Of a stretch of 12,366 nt of DNA, positions 1 through 6,886 are shown piece by piece. Each line of letters starts with the position of its first letter. Within the stretch, counting starts at the first letter, position 1. The position numbers were made by a program, and so were the translations under genes. Under the pieces are notes generated by a model, which saw only the letters and a list, made by a program, of their open reading frames with translations, had not been told where the DNA came from and ran no database searches. Source of the DNA: an uncultured Chloroflexota bacterium (lineage in GTDB: Bacteria; Chloroflexota; Chloroflexia; Chloroflexales; Roseiflexaceae); NCBI GenBank assembly GCA_903871975.1, contig CAIQIY010000531.1:1-12366 (forward strand), written 5' to 3'.

Positions 1-100
1 GCCGACGGCGACGCCAACCGCGACCGCGACGGCGACGCCGACGGATACGGCGACGCCGACGGCGACACCGACCGAGACGGCGACGGTGACGCCGACGCCG
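1..100. repeat. Degenerate hexamer/12-mer tandem repeat (ACGGCG/ACGCCG)
   Basis: The first 100 bases are low-complexity DNA built from ACG alternating with GCG or CCG. This is the coding basis of the Thr-Ala/Thr-Pro tail. The repeat begins before the window. Such tracts vary in copy number through slippage and are also prone to assembly collapse. Confidence 0.75.
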
Positions 101-103
101 TAG
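2..103 (+). CDS. C-terminal end of a Thr/Pro/Ala-repeat protein (partial, 5' end outside window)
   Basis: The frame starting at base 2 is open from the window edge and ends at TAG 101-103, giving 33 residues. They alternate Thr with Ala or Pro, with occasional Asp, Glu and Val, and end in TPTP. Tails and linkers of this TATPT type are frequent in secreted or surface proteins of Chloroflexota, where they act as flexible, possibly glycosylated spacers. That role is family knowledge, not shown here. The rest of the protein lies outside the window, so its function cannot be named. The opposite strand would encode a Val/Gly-alternating peptide, which is less plausible. The 157 bases between this stop and the next gene hold no convincing gene or terminator. 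Confidence 0.6.
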   Translation, partial: PTATPTATATATPTDTATPTATPTETATVTPTP

Positions 104-260
104 GTGATGCGCTTGATCCGCGGCGACGGGAGCTACCGGCAATCACGGTGTACGGGCCAGTAGGCGCGTCGGTGTGGCTGTGGGAACTCCGCGAAGATGC
201 GGCCAGGAGCCAGCCGATGCGCCAAGCCTGCCGTGCGCGGGACGATGACTGACGCCAACC

Positions 261-1586
261 TCAGCGGCCGCGTTCGCGCAGCCCGACGATCGCCTGGCGC
301 AGCGCCGTATATGCCGGGCGCGGCGTGTAGTCGGCGTTGAGCACGCTGAACGATGCCTGCTCGTGGCGCGGCTGGCCACTCGCCGCACGCAACACCGCGA
401 AGTTCAGGTTCCAGACGAACATCGCGTCGACCCACGGATAGCGTTGTTCGACGAGCTCAAGCGCACCCACCAGGTAGTCTGCTTGTTGCGCGAGGCTGAC
501 CTGATTGCCGAATTCGAAGCCCGGCGTGTCGTTGGCCGTCGCCCAGCCGAACTCGGTGATCCACACCGGCATGGTCTCGAACTGATAGTCTTCGAGCAGC
601 GCGCGGATGTGCTCGATGTTGCGAAAGTAGAACGTCGGATGATCGGTCCAGCCCTGGGCACTGCTCGGCGCAGTCGGCCACAGCGTCTCGGGCGGGTTGG
701 CCGATCCGCCGGGATGGACGCCGATCGCGTCGGTGACGGTGCGCAGCACGCCGTTCTGGTAGCCGAGCATCGCCGCGTAGTAGCGCACGTCCGAGATCGC
801 CAGCCCCGGACTGTTCACCGCCGTCGAGGCCGGTGCGCCGGTCACGACGAAGACGGCGGGATCGACGGCCTTGATGGCGGCATACGCGACCTTGACCAGC
901 TCCACGTAGCGGCCGGCATCGTCGGTCGAGACGTAGCCGCCATTCTCGTGGGCCAGATTCTGCTCATTCCAGATCTGGACGGCATGGATGCGACCGCGAT
1001 AGCGTTGGACCAATGCCGCGACGAAGCGACCGAACGGCGCCGGATCTTCGGGCAAGCCATCACGGCCGAAGCGCCCGTAGAACGTCGGCGATCGCACGAT
1101 GCTGAGCATCAGCTTGAGCCCGGCAGCTTCGGTTGCAGCCACGATGGCATCGAGCTCTTCACCCCACTGGTAGACCCCCGGCGGTCCTTCCTGGTCGGCC
1201 CAGTGAATCTGTTGGCGAATCCAGCCGAAGCCGCCCTCGCGGGCCAGCCTCAGCGGCAGGCTGCGGTTGGTCCAGAACAGATGGGCATGCACGCCGAGTT
1301 CGAGGCGCTCGGTGCGCAGCGGAAACGCCAGACCGCCGGGGCCGACGGTGGGCTGCGGCACGGCGGGCACGGTCGGCAACAGCGTAGGCAACGGAGCAGC
1401 GTCTTCGTAGGCCATCACCGGTGCACGGAACGCCGGCCAGTCCCGCGGTTCGATCTGCGTCGCGCGGATCGGCATGGCGGCAACCTGCGCGGTGGGCAGG
1501 GTTTCGGCCGAGGGCACATCATCGCGTGCGGTACATCCCGCGAGCAACAGTAGCACCAGCGCACAGCGCCACACGGCGTGAGGCAT
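261..1586 (-). CDS. Lipoprotein glycoside hydrolase, clan GH-A type (cellulase/GH39-like fold)
   Basis: The 441-residue protein starts with a lipoprotein signal: a hydrophobic core at residues 8-16 and lipobox LAGC with Cys18. A Pro-rich linker follows (about 65-85). The rest is a (beta/alpha)8-type catalytic domain (about 95-435). WNEQN (206-210) supplies the likely acid/base Glu208, and WITEFGW (342-348) supplies the likely nucleophile Glu345, the spacing expected of retaining clan GH-A hydrolases. It probably acts on a polysaccharide or glycoside at the outer face of the membrane; the substrate cannot be read from sequence. The ATG at 1586 is preferred over an upstream in-frame ATG because it begins the lipoprotein signal and has GGGAG 7 bases upstream (1594-1598). 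It appears monocistronic, with its own promoter. GH5, GH39 and GH42-like subfamilies remain alternatives. Confidence 0.85.
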   Translation of the reverse strand: MPHAVWRCALVLLLLAGCTARDDVPSAETLPTAQVAAMPIRATQIEPRDWPAFRAPVMAYEDAAPLPTLLPTVPAVPQPTVGPGGLAFPLRTERLELGVHAHLFWTNRSLPLRLAREGGFGWIRQQIHWADQEGPPGVYQWGEELDAIVAATEAAGLKLMLSIVRSPTFYGRFGRDGLPEDPAPFGRFVAALVQRYRGRIHAVQIWNEQNLAHENGGYVSTDDAGRYVELVKVAYAAIKAVDPAVFVVTGAPASTAVNSPGLAISDVRYYAAMLGYQNGVLRTVTDAIGVHPGGSANPPETLWPTAPSSAQGWTDHPTFYFRNIEHIRALLEDYQFETMPVWITEFGWATANDTPGFEFGNQVSLAQQADYLVGALELVEQRYPWVDAMFVWNLNFAVLRAASGQPRHEQASFSVLNADYTPRPAYTALRQAIVGLRERGR

Positions 1587-1619
1587 GCCAACGCTCCCGA
1601 TGGGTGAATACTGCCGCCC

Positions 1620-1648
1620 ATAGTAGCGGAGACGTCGGCGGTTGGCAA
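1620..1648 (-). promoter_or_regulatory. Sigma-70-type promoter of the lipoprotein glycoside hydrolase
   Basis: On the minus strand TTGCCA (1643-1648; 5 of 6 to TTGACA) is followed after exactly 17 bases by TACTAT (1620-1625; 4 of 6 to TATAAT). Transcription would start near 1612, leaving a leader of about 26 bases that contains the GGGAG ribosome site. Position, spacing and orientation all fit the gene that starts at 1586. Confidence 0.55.
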
Positions 1649-2231
1649 GTGGGGTACACGAAGACGCGAAGAAGAGGAGCGTGGGTGTTGTGCGTTGGCA
1701 TACGAGAAGGTCTGCGGGTGCGGAACAGCCGGATGACGTGTGCTCGCGGTGCGGTGCGCCCCCACGATCGTGCGCTGGTCGGGCGCACGAGTCAGCGCAC
1801 TCATCGTGATCACAAACCATGAATTGGCGTGCTGCTCGTCCCATCGCGCACGTACGGTGCACGGCGAGTGGCTGACCCGGCCGTTGTACCAGGTGCCGCG
1901 GTGCCTGGCCTTCGCGTCGTCATGCGGCTCCCGCCGCTTCGTGCCTTCGTGTGACACCACCCTCGCCCCATGGCACATACATGCGTTGTTTCATGACAAG
2001 CATGCGGAACATGCAGAGCGCGATGTACTGCATGCGTGCTGTCTATTGATGTGATGACGTGCGGCTTCGCGCGAGACATTCGCATATCATCCTGATTGAT
2101 CGGCGATTCGTTCCACAGTCACCATATCCCGAAGCAGATGTTGCTGACACAGCTACTGATTCCACCAGATCGTGCGCGTGATCTCGGATGCTGTACAACG
2201 AATTCATCACAGGACGTACGATCACGTCATC
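1649..2231. other. Gene-free intergenic stretch
   Basis: Several open frames cross this stretch on both strands. Their translations are rich in His, Arg, Cys and Thr, show no domain, and lack a good ribosome site, so I call none of them. The left half holds the CTTCGTG-type inverted repeat. The part from about 1960 is less GC-rich, has many ATGC-containing words (for example around 1979-2040), and leads into the promoter at 2232. No terminator or RNA gene was recognised. Confidence 0.5.
1656..1952. repeat. Imperfect inverted repeat of the ACACGAAG/CTTCGTGT type bounding about 300 bp (possible MITE-like element)
   Basis: The left arm begins ACACGAAGACGCGAAG at 1656. The right arm ends CTTCGTGCCTTCGTGT at 1952, whose reverse complement begins ACACGAAGGCACGAAG. 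The similarity extends over about 24 bases with several mismatches. Translations of the region contain HEGTKRR- and YTKTRR-like peptides, a known signature of dispersed intergenic CTTCGTG repeats rather than of real proteins. No transposase is present, so any mobility would be non-autonomous. The arms could instead be two independent copies of a short dispersed repeat. Confidence 0.4.
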
Positions 2232-2260
2232 TTGACAACTGGTGTTGGGAGTTGTAGGAT
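2232..2260 (+). promoter_or_regulatory. Strong sigma-70-type promoter with a dyad in the spacer
   Basis: A perfect TTGACA (2232-2237) is followed after 17 bases by TAGGAT (2255-2260; 4 of 6). Transcription would start near 2267, giving a leader of about 108 bases before the ATG at 2375. The arms ACAACT (2235-2240) and AGTTGT (2250-2255) form a perfect 6-base inverted repeat with a 9-base centre. The dyad lies exactly between the -35 and -10 boxes, as an operator would. No regulator gene is adjacent. Confidence 0.55.
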
Positions 2261-2374
2261 AGATGTGAGGTAGTGCACGCACAATCATTGCTGATGTTCG
2301 GTTGATCATCACTCACCGATGGCCGATCGTTGCGCATGCCCATCGACGCCGATCAATGAGTCAGGAGGACAACC

Positions 2375-2746
2375 ATGACACCAACACACGAGTCAATCGG
2401 TCAATCTGGTTCGAAACGTGGTCGCGGTGGTTGCCTTGCTCCGCTCGTGATCATACTTTGCGTCGTTGCAGTCGCTTGGTTTGCAGTCAAGCCAGGTATT
2501 CATTCAGTACCACCGATAGGCATGCTCCCAGAAGGGATGACATATATCTATCACTCACGACCAGACGTTGTTGCAGTCGTTTCATCACCTGACAGTATAT
2601 GTCTTGCAAACAGCGAAACTGTAACACCATTCTGTCGATTTGCTGCGCTTCAGGCGGCATCATCATTGTACCGCAACAAAATTATCGAATTACCCTATCT
2701 TCATGTGATGTATCTGCTTTCGACTGGTGGTCGTCAGTTTGAATAG
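2375..2746 (+). CDS. Small single-pass membrane protein of unknown function
   Basis: I do not recognise this 123-residue protein. It has a short basic, Gly/Ser-rich N-terminus (about 1-19), one hydrophobic segment (about 21-38), and an 85-residue tail that the positive-inside rule places outside the membrane. The tail has two Cys (76 and 87) that could form a disulfide, and no catalytic motif that I can see. The start is well supported: AGGAGG at 2363-2368 lies 6 bases before the ATG. Codon use differs from its neighbours, with many TCA, ACA, CCA, TAT and ATA codons, and the base composition is visibly less GC-rich. That suggests recent acquisition or low expression. It stands alone behind its own promoter. 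Confidence 0.65.
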   Translation: MTPTHESIGQSGSKRGRGGCLAPLVIILCVVAVAWFAVKPGIHSVPPIGMLPEGMTYIYHSRPDVVAVVSSPDSICLANSETVTPFCRFAALQAASSLYRNKIIELPYLHVMYLLSTGGRQFE

Positions 2747-2928
2747 CTTCAGCATCACGGCGTCATCCGCAGCAGATCCGTGCATGGCACGCGTCGCAGT
2801 CACGGCGCAGCGGCCCGTGTCGTTCATCACACCCGTGCGATGCCGGGCGCGAGGTGCAGGCGCGTGGCAGCACCATGGATCATGGGACGGCAGACGGCGA
2901 CCAACAGAACCGTGCGCGCCAGACACGA

Positions 2929-3501
2929 TCAGCGCCCATACCCAACCTGCTGCAGGATGGTGCGCAATCTGGCGCGGGCGCGATGCAGCCGCACCTTCAC
3001 GGCCCCGGGGGTAATCCCCAGGCGCGCAGCAGTCTCTTCGGTACTGAGCGAGTCGATATCACGGAGTTGCACCACCATACGCAGGTTGGCGGGGAGTTGC
3101 GCCAGCGCGTGCACGAGCAGCTCGCGCAGCTCGACAGACAGCACCGTGCGCAGCGGATCATCGGGTGCAGCGGCGTCGGCCAGCACCGCGAGCGACACAT
3201 GCGGTCGCCGGCGGCGGTGCAGCATCAGCGCCTCATTGGTCGCGATGCGATAGATCCAGCTGGCAATGCTGGAGTCACCACGAAAGTCATCAAGCGCGGC
3301 GCACGCCTTGATGAAGGTCGTCTGTACGACCGTCTCGGCATCATCGTGATCGCCGAGGATGCCCAGTGCACAGCTGTAGACCAGTGGCGCCAGGCGCTTG
3401 ATCAGACACGTGCAGGCATGGCGCTCGTGGCGACGCAGCCCATCCAGCAGCGCCGCCTCGTCGGGGTAGATGCTGAGGTCGATGACCAGACGCGACGGCA
3501 T
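2929..3501 (-). CDS. RNA polymerase sigma factor, ECF (group 4) family
   Basis: The 190-residue protein has the two conserved ECF regions and nothing else. Sigma-2 spans about 25-97, with the aspartate-rich DHDDAETVVQTTFIKA stretch (51-66) and SWIYRIATNEAL (81-92). Sigma-4 spans about 125-182 and includes STEETAARLGITPGAVKVRL (153-172), the helix-turn-helix that reads the -35 element. It would redirect core RNA polymerase to a small regulon. No anti-sigma factor adjoins it, so how it is held inactive is not visible. The ATG lies only 4 bases beyond the stop of the upstream VOC gene and has no Shine-Dalgarno site (the preceding bases are pyrimidine-rich CCTCC). Expression is therefore probably translationally coupled to that gene. 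The 180 bases downstream contain no gene. Confidence 0.88.
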   Translation of the reverse strand: MPSRLVIDLSIYPDEAALLDGLRRHERHACTCLIKRLAPLVYSCALGILGDHDDAETVVQTTFIKACAALDDFRGDSSIASWIYRIATNEALMLHRRRRPHVSLAVLADAAAPDDPLRTVLSVELRELLVHALAQLPANLRMVVQLRDIDSLSTEETAARLGITPGAVKVRLHRARARLRTILQQVGYGR

Positions 3502-3505
3502 CGGC

Positions 3506-3925
3506 TCAGGAGGCTGGTTCGCCGCGGGCGATGCGCCGTTGTGGCGAATGCTCGGCCAGTTGCATCAACTCGATGGCGTTGCCATCAGGATCGCGGATCC
3601 AGGCCTGGAGGTTGTGATCCAACCCGAGCTGGATATCGCGCTCGATCGTGACGCCCTGCGCGCGCAGGTGTTCGACCGTGGCGTGCATGTCATCGACGAC
3701 CAGGCACAGGTGCATGAAGCTACCGCGGCGTGCCGGATCGGGGGGCGGGCCATCGGGGAACACCTCGATGAACCGATCGCCGCCGACGTGCAGATACACC
3801 AGCATCAAGGTGCCATCGGGGCGATGCAGCCGAAACGACTCGTGGATGCCGAGCGTAGCGTAGAATGCCAGCGAGCGCGTGAGGTCATGGGCGGCGAATG
3901 CGGCGTGGCCGACGTCGGTGATCAT
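3506..3925 (-). CDS. VOC superfamily protein, glyoxalase I-like
   Basis: This 139-residue protein has two beta-alpha-beta-beta-beta modules. The expected metal-ligand pattern of the vicinal oxygen chelate family is intact: His7 in VGHAAF, Glu54 in FIEVF, His72 in MHLCL and Glu119 in IELMQ. Glyoxalase I and methylmalonyl-CoA epimerase share this arrangement. RDPDGNAIEL (111-120) is the typical C-terminal hallmark. A lyase or isomerase acting on a small oxo compound is likely; the substrate cannot be assigned. The ATG at 3925 is chosen because GGAGG (3934-3938) lies 8 bases upstream and the fold begins immediately. A much longer open frame upstream has no domain. It is the first gene of a probable two-gene unit with the sigma factor. 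Confidence 0.85.
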   Translation of the reverse strand: MITDVGHAAFAAHDLTRSLAFYATLGIHESFRLHRPDGTLMLVYLHVGGDRFIEVFPDGPPPDPARRGSFMHLCLVVDDMHATVEHLRAQGVTIERDIQLGLDHNLQAWIRDPDGNAIELMQLAEHSPQRRIARGEPAS

Positions 3926-3967
3926 CGAGCGTACCTCCAGACGATGACAGACCGGACAAGTACGGCC

Positions 3968-3973
3968 ATTATA
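3968..3973 (-). promoter_or_regulatory. -10 box (TATAAT, minus strand) of the VOC/sigma unit
   Basis: A perfect TATAAT reads on the minus strand, 43 bases upstream of the VOC start at 3925. It lies in the short divergent gap before the lipoprotein gene at 4004. No good -35 box is seen at 16-18 bases, so it may depend on an activator or another sigma factor. The same bases could also contribute a plus-strand -10 (CATTAT). Confidence 0.4.
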
Positions 3974-4003
3974 CGGGCGAACGGCCGCAGGTGGAGTGGA
4001 ATG

Positions 4004-4498
4004 ATGCGACGCTGGTGCTGGATCATCGTGATGGCAATCGCGCTGGGAGGAGTGATGGCCTGTGGCAGCGCAGCCGACGAGACACCGCGTGCGCGCTGGG
4101 CCGCGCGCACCTTCAGCAACTACCAGATGACGCTGGTCGATCTGCGCTGTCGCATGCAGGTCACCGTCGAGGGCGTGCGCGTCGTGCGTACAGTGCCGCA
4201 CACCTGCCCGCAGCCGAGCCGTTCGATCGACGAGCTGTTCGACCTGATCGCGCGCGACGGCAGTGTCGGGATTGCTTGTGCGTACAGTGGTTGCGCCTGT
4301 CATGACGTGTATCACATCGATGCACGCCATCACCCGGCGTTGGGCTATCCGCTGCACATCACCGTGCGGCTCACGCCGACACCCAACTGGTGGCACCCGG
4401 ATGCCTGGCGCCGCGCACTGACGCAGCGTACGACGGCGATCTGCAACTATGTCGAAGGCACCAAGCAGATCGTCGTCGAGTCGCTGACACCCCGCTGA
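4004..4498 (+). CDS. Cys-rich small lipoprotein, DUF6174-like
   Basis: The 164-residue protein starts with a lipoprotein signal: basic MRRW, a hydrophobic core, and lipobox VMAC with Cys20. The mature part has NYQMTLVDLRCRM (39-51), then CPQP (68-71), SIDELFDLI (74-82), CACHDVYHID (97-106) and GYPLHITV (114-121). This order, with a Tyr-containing first strand, paired cysteines and a final G-x-P strand, resembles DUF6174 proteins of unknown function. Cys49, Cys68, Cys92, Cys97 and Cys99 could form disulfides outside the cytoplasm. Two ATGs lie in tandem; 4004 is chosen over 4001 because GGAG (3993-3996) is then 7 bases away. It is divergent from the VOC gene and convergent with the HAD gene, 8 bases away. 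Confidence 0.65.
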   Translation: MRRWCWIIVMAIALGGVMACGSAADETPRARWAARTFSNYQMTLVDLRCRMQVTVEGVRVVRTVPHTCPQPSRSIDELFDLIARDGSVGIACAYSGCACHDVYHIDARHHPALGYPLHITVRLTPTPNWWHPDAWRRALTQRTTAICNYVEGTKQIVVESLTPR

Positions 4499-4506
4499 CG
4501 CTGCAG

Positions 4507-5181
4507 CTAGCGCGACGCCAGACGCCGCTCGACCTCGGCCAGCAACGCGTCCGCGGGCAGTTGCGCCAGGCTGGCGAGGCGCAGCGTGTGTGGCGGCAGC
4601 TCGGCCTGCGCCAGCGCCGGGATCGGCACCGCGACGCACGCCATGCCCGCCGCCAACGCCGCACGCATGCCGTTGGGCGAGTCCTCGAGGACCAGGCATT
4701 CAGCTGGCGGCAATCCCAGCGCGGTGGCCGCCGCGAGGAACAGGTCGGGTGCCGGTTTCACCCGGGCCACATCGTCGCGCGTGCGGATCGCCTGGAACCG
4801 ATCGTGAATGCCATGGCGCTGCGCCCACCCCGCCACCCACGCACGATCCGAACTCGAGGCGATGGCGCGGCCGAGACCGCGTGCCTCGGCCAGCGCCAGC
4901 ACTGCGGTCACGCCAGGCTGCAACGACTGATGCTCGACGATCTGCAGGTAGCGGGCACGGCGCGCCTGCTGCAGCGCCGGCTCATCGACCGGCCGACCGA
5001 GCAGTGCTCGCAACTCTTCGTACGGATGGAACGCGCCATGGGTCCCGAGCCCCAGTGCCCAACGCTCGACCTGCAATGTCACTCCGTGATCCTGGTATTG
5101 CTCGCTCAATACGGTCAAGTCGGGTGTCTCGGTATCGAGGATCAACCCGTCAAAGTCGAAGATGATGCCACGAATGGCCAT
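4507..5181 (-). CDS. HAD-superfamily phosphatase, beta-phosphoglucomutase-like subfamily
   Basis: The 224-residue protein carries all four HAD motifs. Motif I is DFDGLILDTE (9-18), with Asp9 as nucleophile and Asp11 as acid/base. Motif II is SSSD (109-112). Motif III is VKPAPD (141-146) with Lys142. Motif IV is EDSPNG (166-171), binding Mg2+. The helical cap inserted between motifs I and II (about 20-95) is the C1 type of the subfamily that includes beta-phosphoglucomutase, phosphoglycolate phosphatase and sugar-phosphate phosphatases. The substrate is not determinable. The start at 5181 follows GGAGG (5188-5192) by 6 bases and removes a 16-residue unconserved extension. It is divergent from the RraA-like gene. 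Confidence 0.88.
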   Translation of the reverse strand: MAIRGIIFDFDGLILDTETPDLTVLSEQYQDHGVTLQVERWALGLGTHGAFHPYEELRALLGRPVDEPALQQARRARYLQIVEHQSLQPGVTAVLALAEARGLGRAIASSSDRAWVAGWAQRHGIHDRFQAIRTRDDVARVKPAPDLFLAAATALGLPPAECLVLEDSPNGMRAALAAGMACVAVPIPALAQAELPPHTLRLASLAQLPADALLAEVERRLASR

Positions 5182-5242
5182 ACCGGTCCTCCGCATGCAG
5201 CCGGGGGCGTCCCGCGGCGCTGCGCCCATCCTACCACGGGTG

Positions 5243-5248
5243 TATAAT
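5243..5248 (+). promoter_or_regulatory. -10 box TATAAT of the RraA-like/VOC operon
   Basis: A perfect TATAAT preceded directly by TG sits 58 bases before the ATG at 5307. Transcription would start near 5255. No recognisable -35 lies at 16-18 bases. On the other strand TAGGAT (5228-5233) is a candidate -10 for the divergent HAD gene, so the two promoters may overlap. Confidence 0.45.
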
Positions 5249-5306
5249 CGGCGCAGTGTGGCGCACCAGCCGCCAGCTGTGGTGCATTCCGCCGAGGAGG
5301 GTCATG

Positions 5307-6050
5307 ATGCTCCAGACGCCCGACATCAATCGCCCGGATCCTGCGCTCGTGGCAGCATTGGCCGACATCGGTGCCGCGACCGCCAGCGGCGAGCTGTACC
5401 GGCTCGGCATTCGCAATCCCACCATGCGCGGGCCACGCGCCTGGAGCGCTGGTCGTCGCATCGTCGGGCCGGCCCTCACGTTGCAATTCATGCCGATGCG
5501 CGAGGACCTGTACGGCATCGACGAGTACGCCGATCCCGAGCGCCAGCTGCACCGCCACGTGCTCTACCACACCCAACCCGGCGACGTCGTGGTCGTCGAT
5601 GCGCGTGGCGACCTGACCGCCGGCATCTTCGGCGAGATGATGCTGACGTTCTTTGCCGGCCGCGGCGGCGCCGGCGTGGTGATCGACGGGTGCATCCGCG
5701 ACTACCCGCACGTGCGTGAGCTCGACGTGGGGCTGTGGTTGTGTGGTGTGACGCCGAACTTCCACACCCAGACGGGCCTGATGCCTTTCGCGGTGAATGG
5801 CCCGATCGCGTGCGGTGGCGTCACTGTGATGCCTGGCGACCTGATCGTGGCCGACGATGACGGTGTCGTGGTCGTGCCGCAGGCACTGGCGCCACAGCTG
5901 GTGGCACGCGCCAGCGAACATCGCGACTGGGAGGTCTTCTCGCGTCTGCGCCTGGCCGCCGGCGGCGACCTGCGCCGCTACTATCCGCTCGATGATGCCG
6001 CGCGCGCCGAATACGAGGCGTGGCGCACCACAGAAGAGGCACGCCGATGA
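5307..6050 (+). CDS. RraA-like protein (4-hydroxy-4-methyl-2-oxoglutarate aldolase / demethylmenaquinone methyltransferase-like family)
   Basis: The 247-residue protein has the RraA-fold core: PGDVVVVDARGD (91-102), then GIFGEMM (106-112) containing the conserved G-E, then VVIDGCIRDY (124-133) with Arg131 and Asp132, then GVTPN (147-151). In the aldolase branch the Arg-Asp pair binds the substrate and the divalent metal, and the enzyme releases pyruvate from 4-hydroxy-4-methyl-2-oxoglutarate or oxaloacetate. In the RraA branch the fold inhibits RNase E instead. Retention of the G-E and R-D motifs favours an enzyme. Tandem ATGs occur; 5307 is preferred over 5304 because AGGAGG (5295-5300) is 6 bases upstream. 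Its stop overlaps the next start (ATGA), so the two genes form an operon. Confidence 0.82.
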   Translation: MLQTPDINRPDPALVAALADIGAATASGELYRLGIRNPTMRGPRAWSAGRRIVGPALTLQFMPMREDLYGIDEYADPERQLHRHVLYHTQPGDVVVVDARGDLTAGIFGEMMLTFFAGRGGAGVVIDGCIRDYPHVRELDVGLWLCGVTPNFHTQTGLMPFAVNGPIACGGVTVMPGDLIVADDDGVVVVPQALAPQLVARASEHRDWEVFSRLRLAAGGDLRRYYPLDDAARAEYEAWRTTEEARR

Positions 6051-6886
6051 CGACCTTGCCGGCTGACATCACGTTCGGCCCGATCCGATTGGCCGTCGCC
6101 GACCTAGCGCGCAGCGTGGTGTTCTACCAGGATGTTCTCGGCCTGCAGGTTCACGCGCAGGACGCGCAGCTGGCGCTGCTGGGCGGTGCCACGCCGCTGC
6201 TCGCGCTGGTGGCGCAGCCCGGCGCCCGGCCGGTGCAGCGCGCCGCCGGCTTGTACCACGTGGCGTTTCGCGTGCCGCAGCGCAGCGATCTGGCCGATGT
6301 GCTGGCGCACCTGCTGGCGATCGACGCTCCGCTGCACGGTGCTGCCGACCACGTGGTGAGCGAGGCGTTGTATCTCGCCGACCCCGATGGCCATGGCATC
6401 GAGATCTATCATGATCGACCACGCAGCGCCTGGTACGACGATCGGGGCCGCTTTCTGCTGACGACGCAGCCGCTCGATGCGGCTGGCCTGCTGGCACTGG
6501 CTGCCGGCCGCCGCTGGGCGCACCTGCCCGATGCCAGCGACGTCGGCCATGTTCACCTGCAGGTCGGCGACGTGGCGGCGAATGTGCAGTTCTACACCGA
6601 GGTCATCGGCTTCAGCGTGATGGCACGCCTCGCGGGGGCGGCGTTCATCGCGGCCGGCGGCTATCATCACCATCTTGGGCTGAACAGTTGGGCTGGCCGC
6701 GATCTGGCCACTGCGCCGAGCGACGCGGCACGGCTGCTCGAGAGCACATTGCTGATGCCAGCCACTGCGCTCGATGCGCTCACCGGGCGACTCACGCGCG
6801 CTGGCGTGACGTACGCCGCCGACGGCACCGGCATCATCTGCCACGATCCTGCCGGCAACCGCTGGGCATTCCGACCGGCCACCTGA
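6047..6886 (+). CDS. Two-module VOC protein, CatE-like (catechol 2,3-dioxygenase-type)
   Basis: The 279 residues form two VOC modules. Module 1 (about 11-125) has LAVADLARSVVFYQDVLGL (15-33), YHVAF (70-74) and DPDGHGIEIYHDRP (112-125). Module 2 (about 166-276) has GHVHLQVGDV (167-176), the HHHLGLNSWAG stretch (207-217) and CHDPAGNRWAF (265-275). The order, and the IEIY-DRP and HHHLGLN-W-G signatures, match the CatE/YfiE group, annotated as extradiol dioxygenases with Fe(II) held by His-His-Glu. Here the last module ends in WAF where a Glu ligand or other polar residue is often found. Metal binding and activity are therefore uncertain. The start overlaps the RraA-like stop by ATGA. The pairing suggests a shared aromatic or small-acid catabolic role (inference). 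Confidence 0.82.
   Translation: MTTLPADITFGPIRLAVADLARSVVFYQDVLGLQVHAQDAQLALLGGATPLLALVAQPGARPVQRAAGLYHVAFRVPQRSDLADVLAHLLAIDAPLHGAADHVVSEALYLADPDGHGIEIYHDRPRSAWYDDRGRFLLTTQPLDAAGLLALAAGRRWAHLPDASDVGHVHLQVGDVAANVQFYTEVIGFSVMARLAGAAFIAAGGYHHHLGLNSWAGRDLATAPSDAARLLESTLLMPATALDALTGRLTRAGVTYAADGTGIICHDPAGNRWAFRPAT

Noticed and set aside
363..1553. Long plus-strand open frame (396 codons) opposite the glycoside hydrolase
   Set aside because: It is the reverse complement of a clear GH-A enzyme with signal peptide and active-site Glu motifs. The translation is Arg/His-rich with no domain.
1415..1978. Minus-strand 187-codon open frame with HEGTKRR-like peptide
   Set aside because: It overlaps the start of the hydrolase and its promoter. 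The HEGTK peptide is the usual translation artefact of dispersed CTTCGTG repeats, not a protein family.
2854..3651. Plus-strand 265-codon frame opposite the sigma factor
   Set aside because: The minus strand encodes intact sigma-2 and sigma-4 regions. This frame has no ribosome site or domain.
3926..4699. N-terminal extension of the VOC protein by about 258 residues
   Set aside because: The extension runs antisense through the DUF6174-like lipoprotein and part of the HAD gene region, is Arg/Ala-rich without a domain, and the internal ATG at 3925 has a good ribosome site.
4390..5247. Plus-strand 285-codon frame opposite the HAD phosphatase
   Set aside because: It is antisense to a protein with all four HAD motifs; Arg/Gln/His-rich translation without family resemblance.
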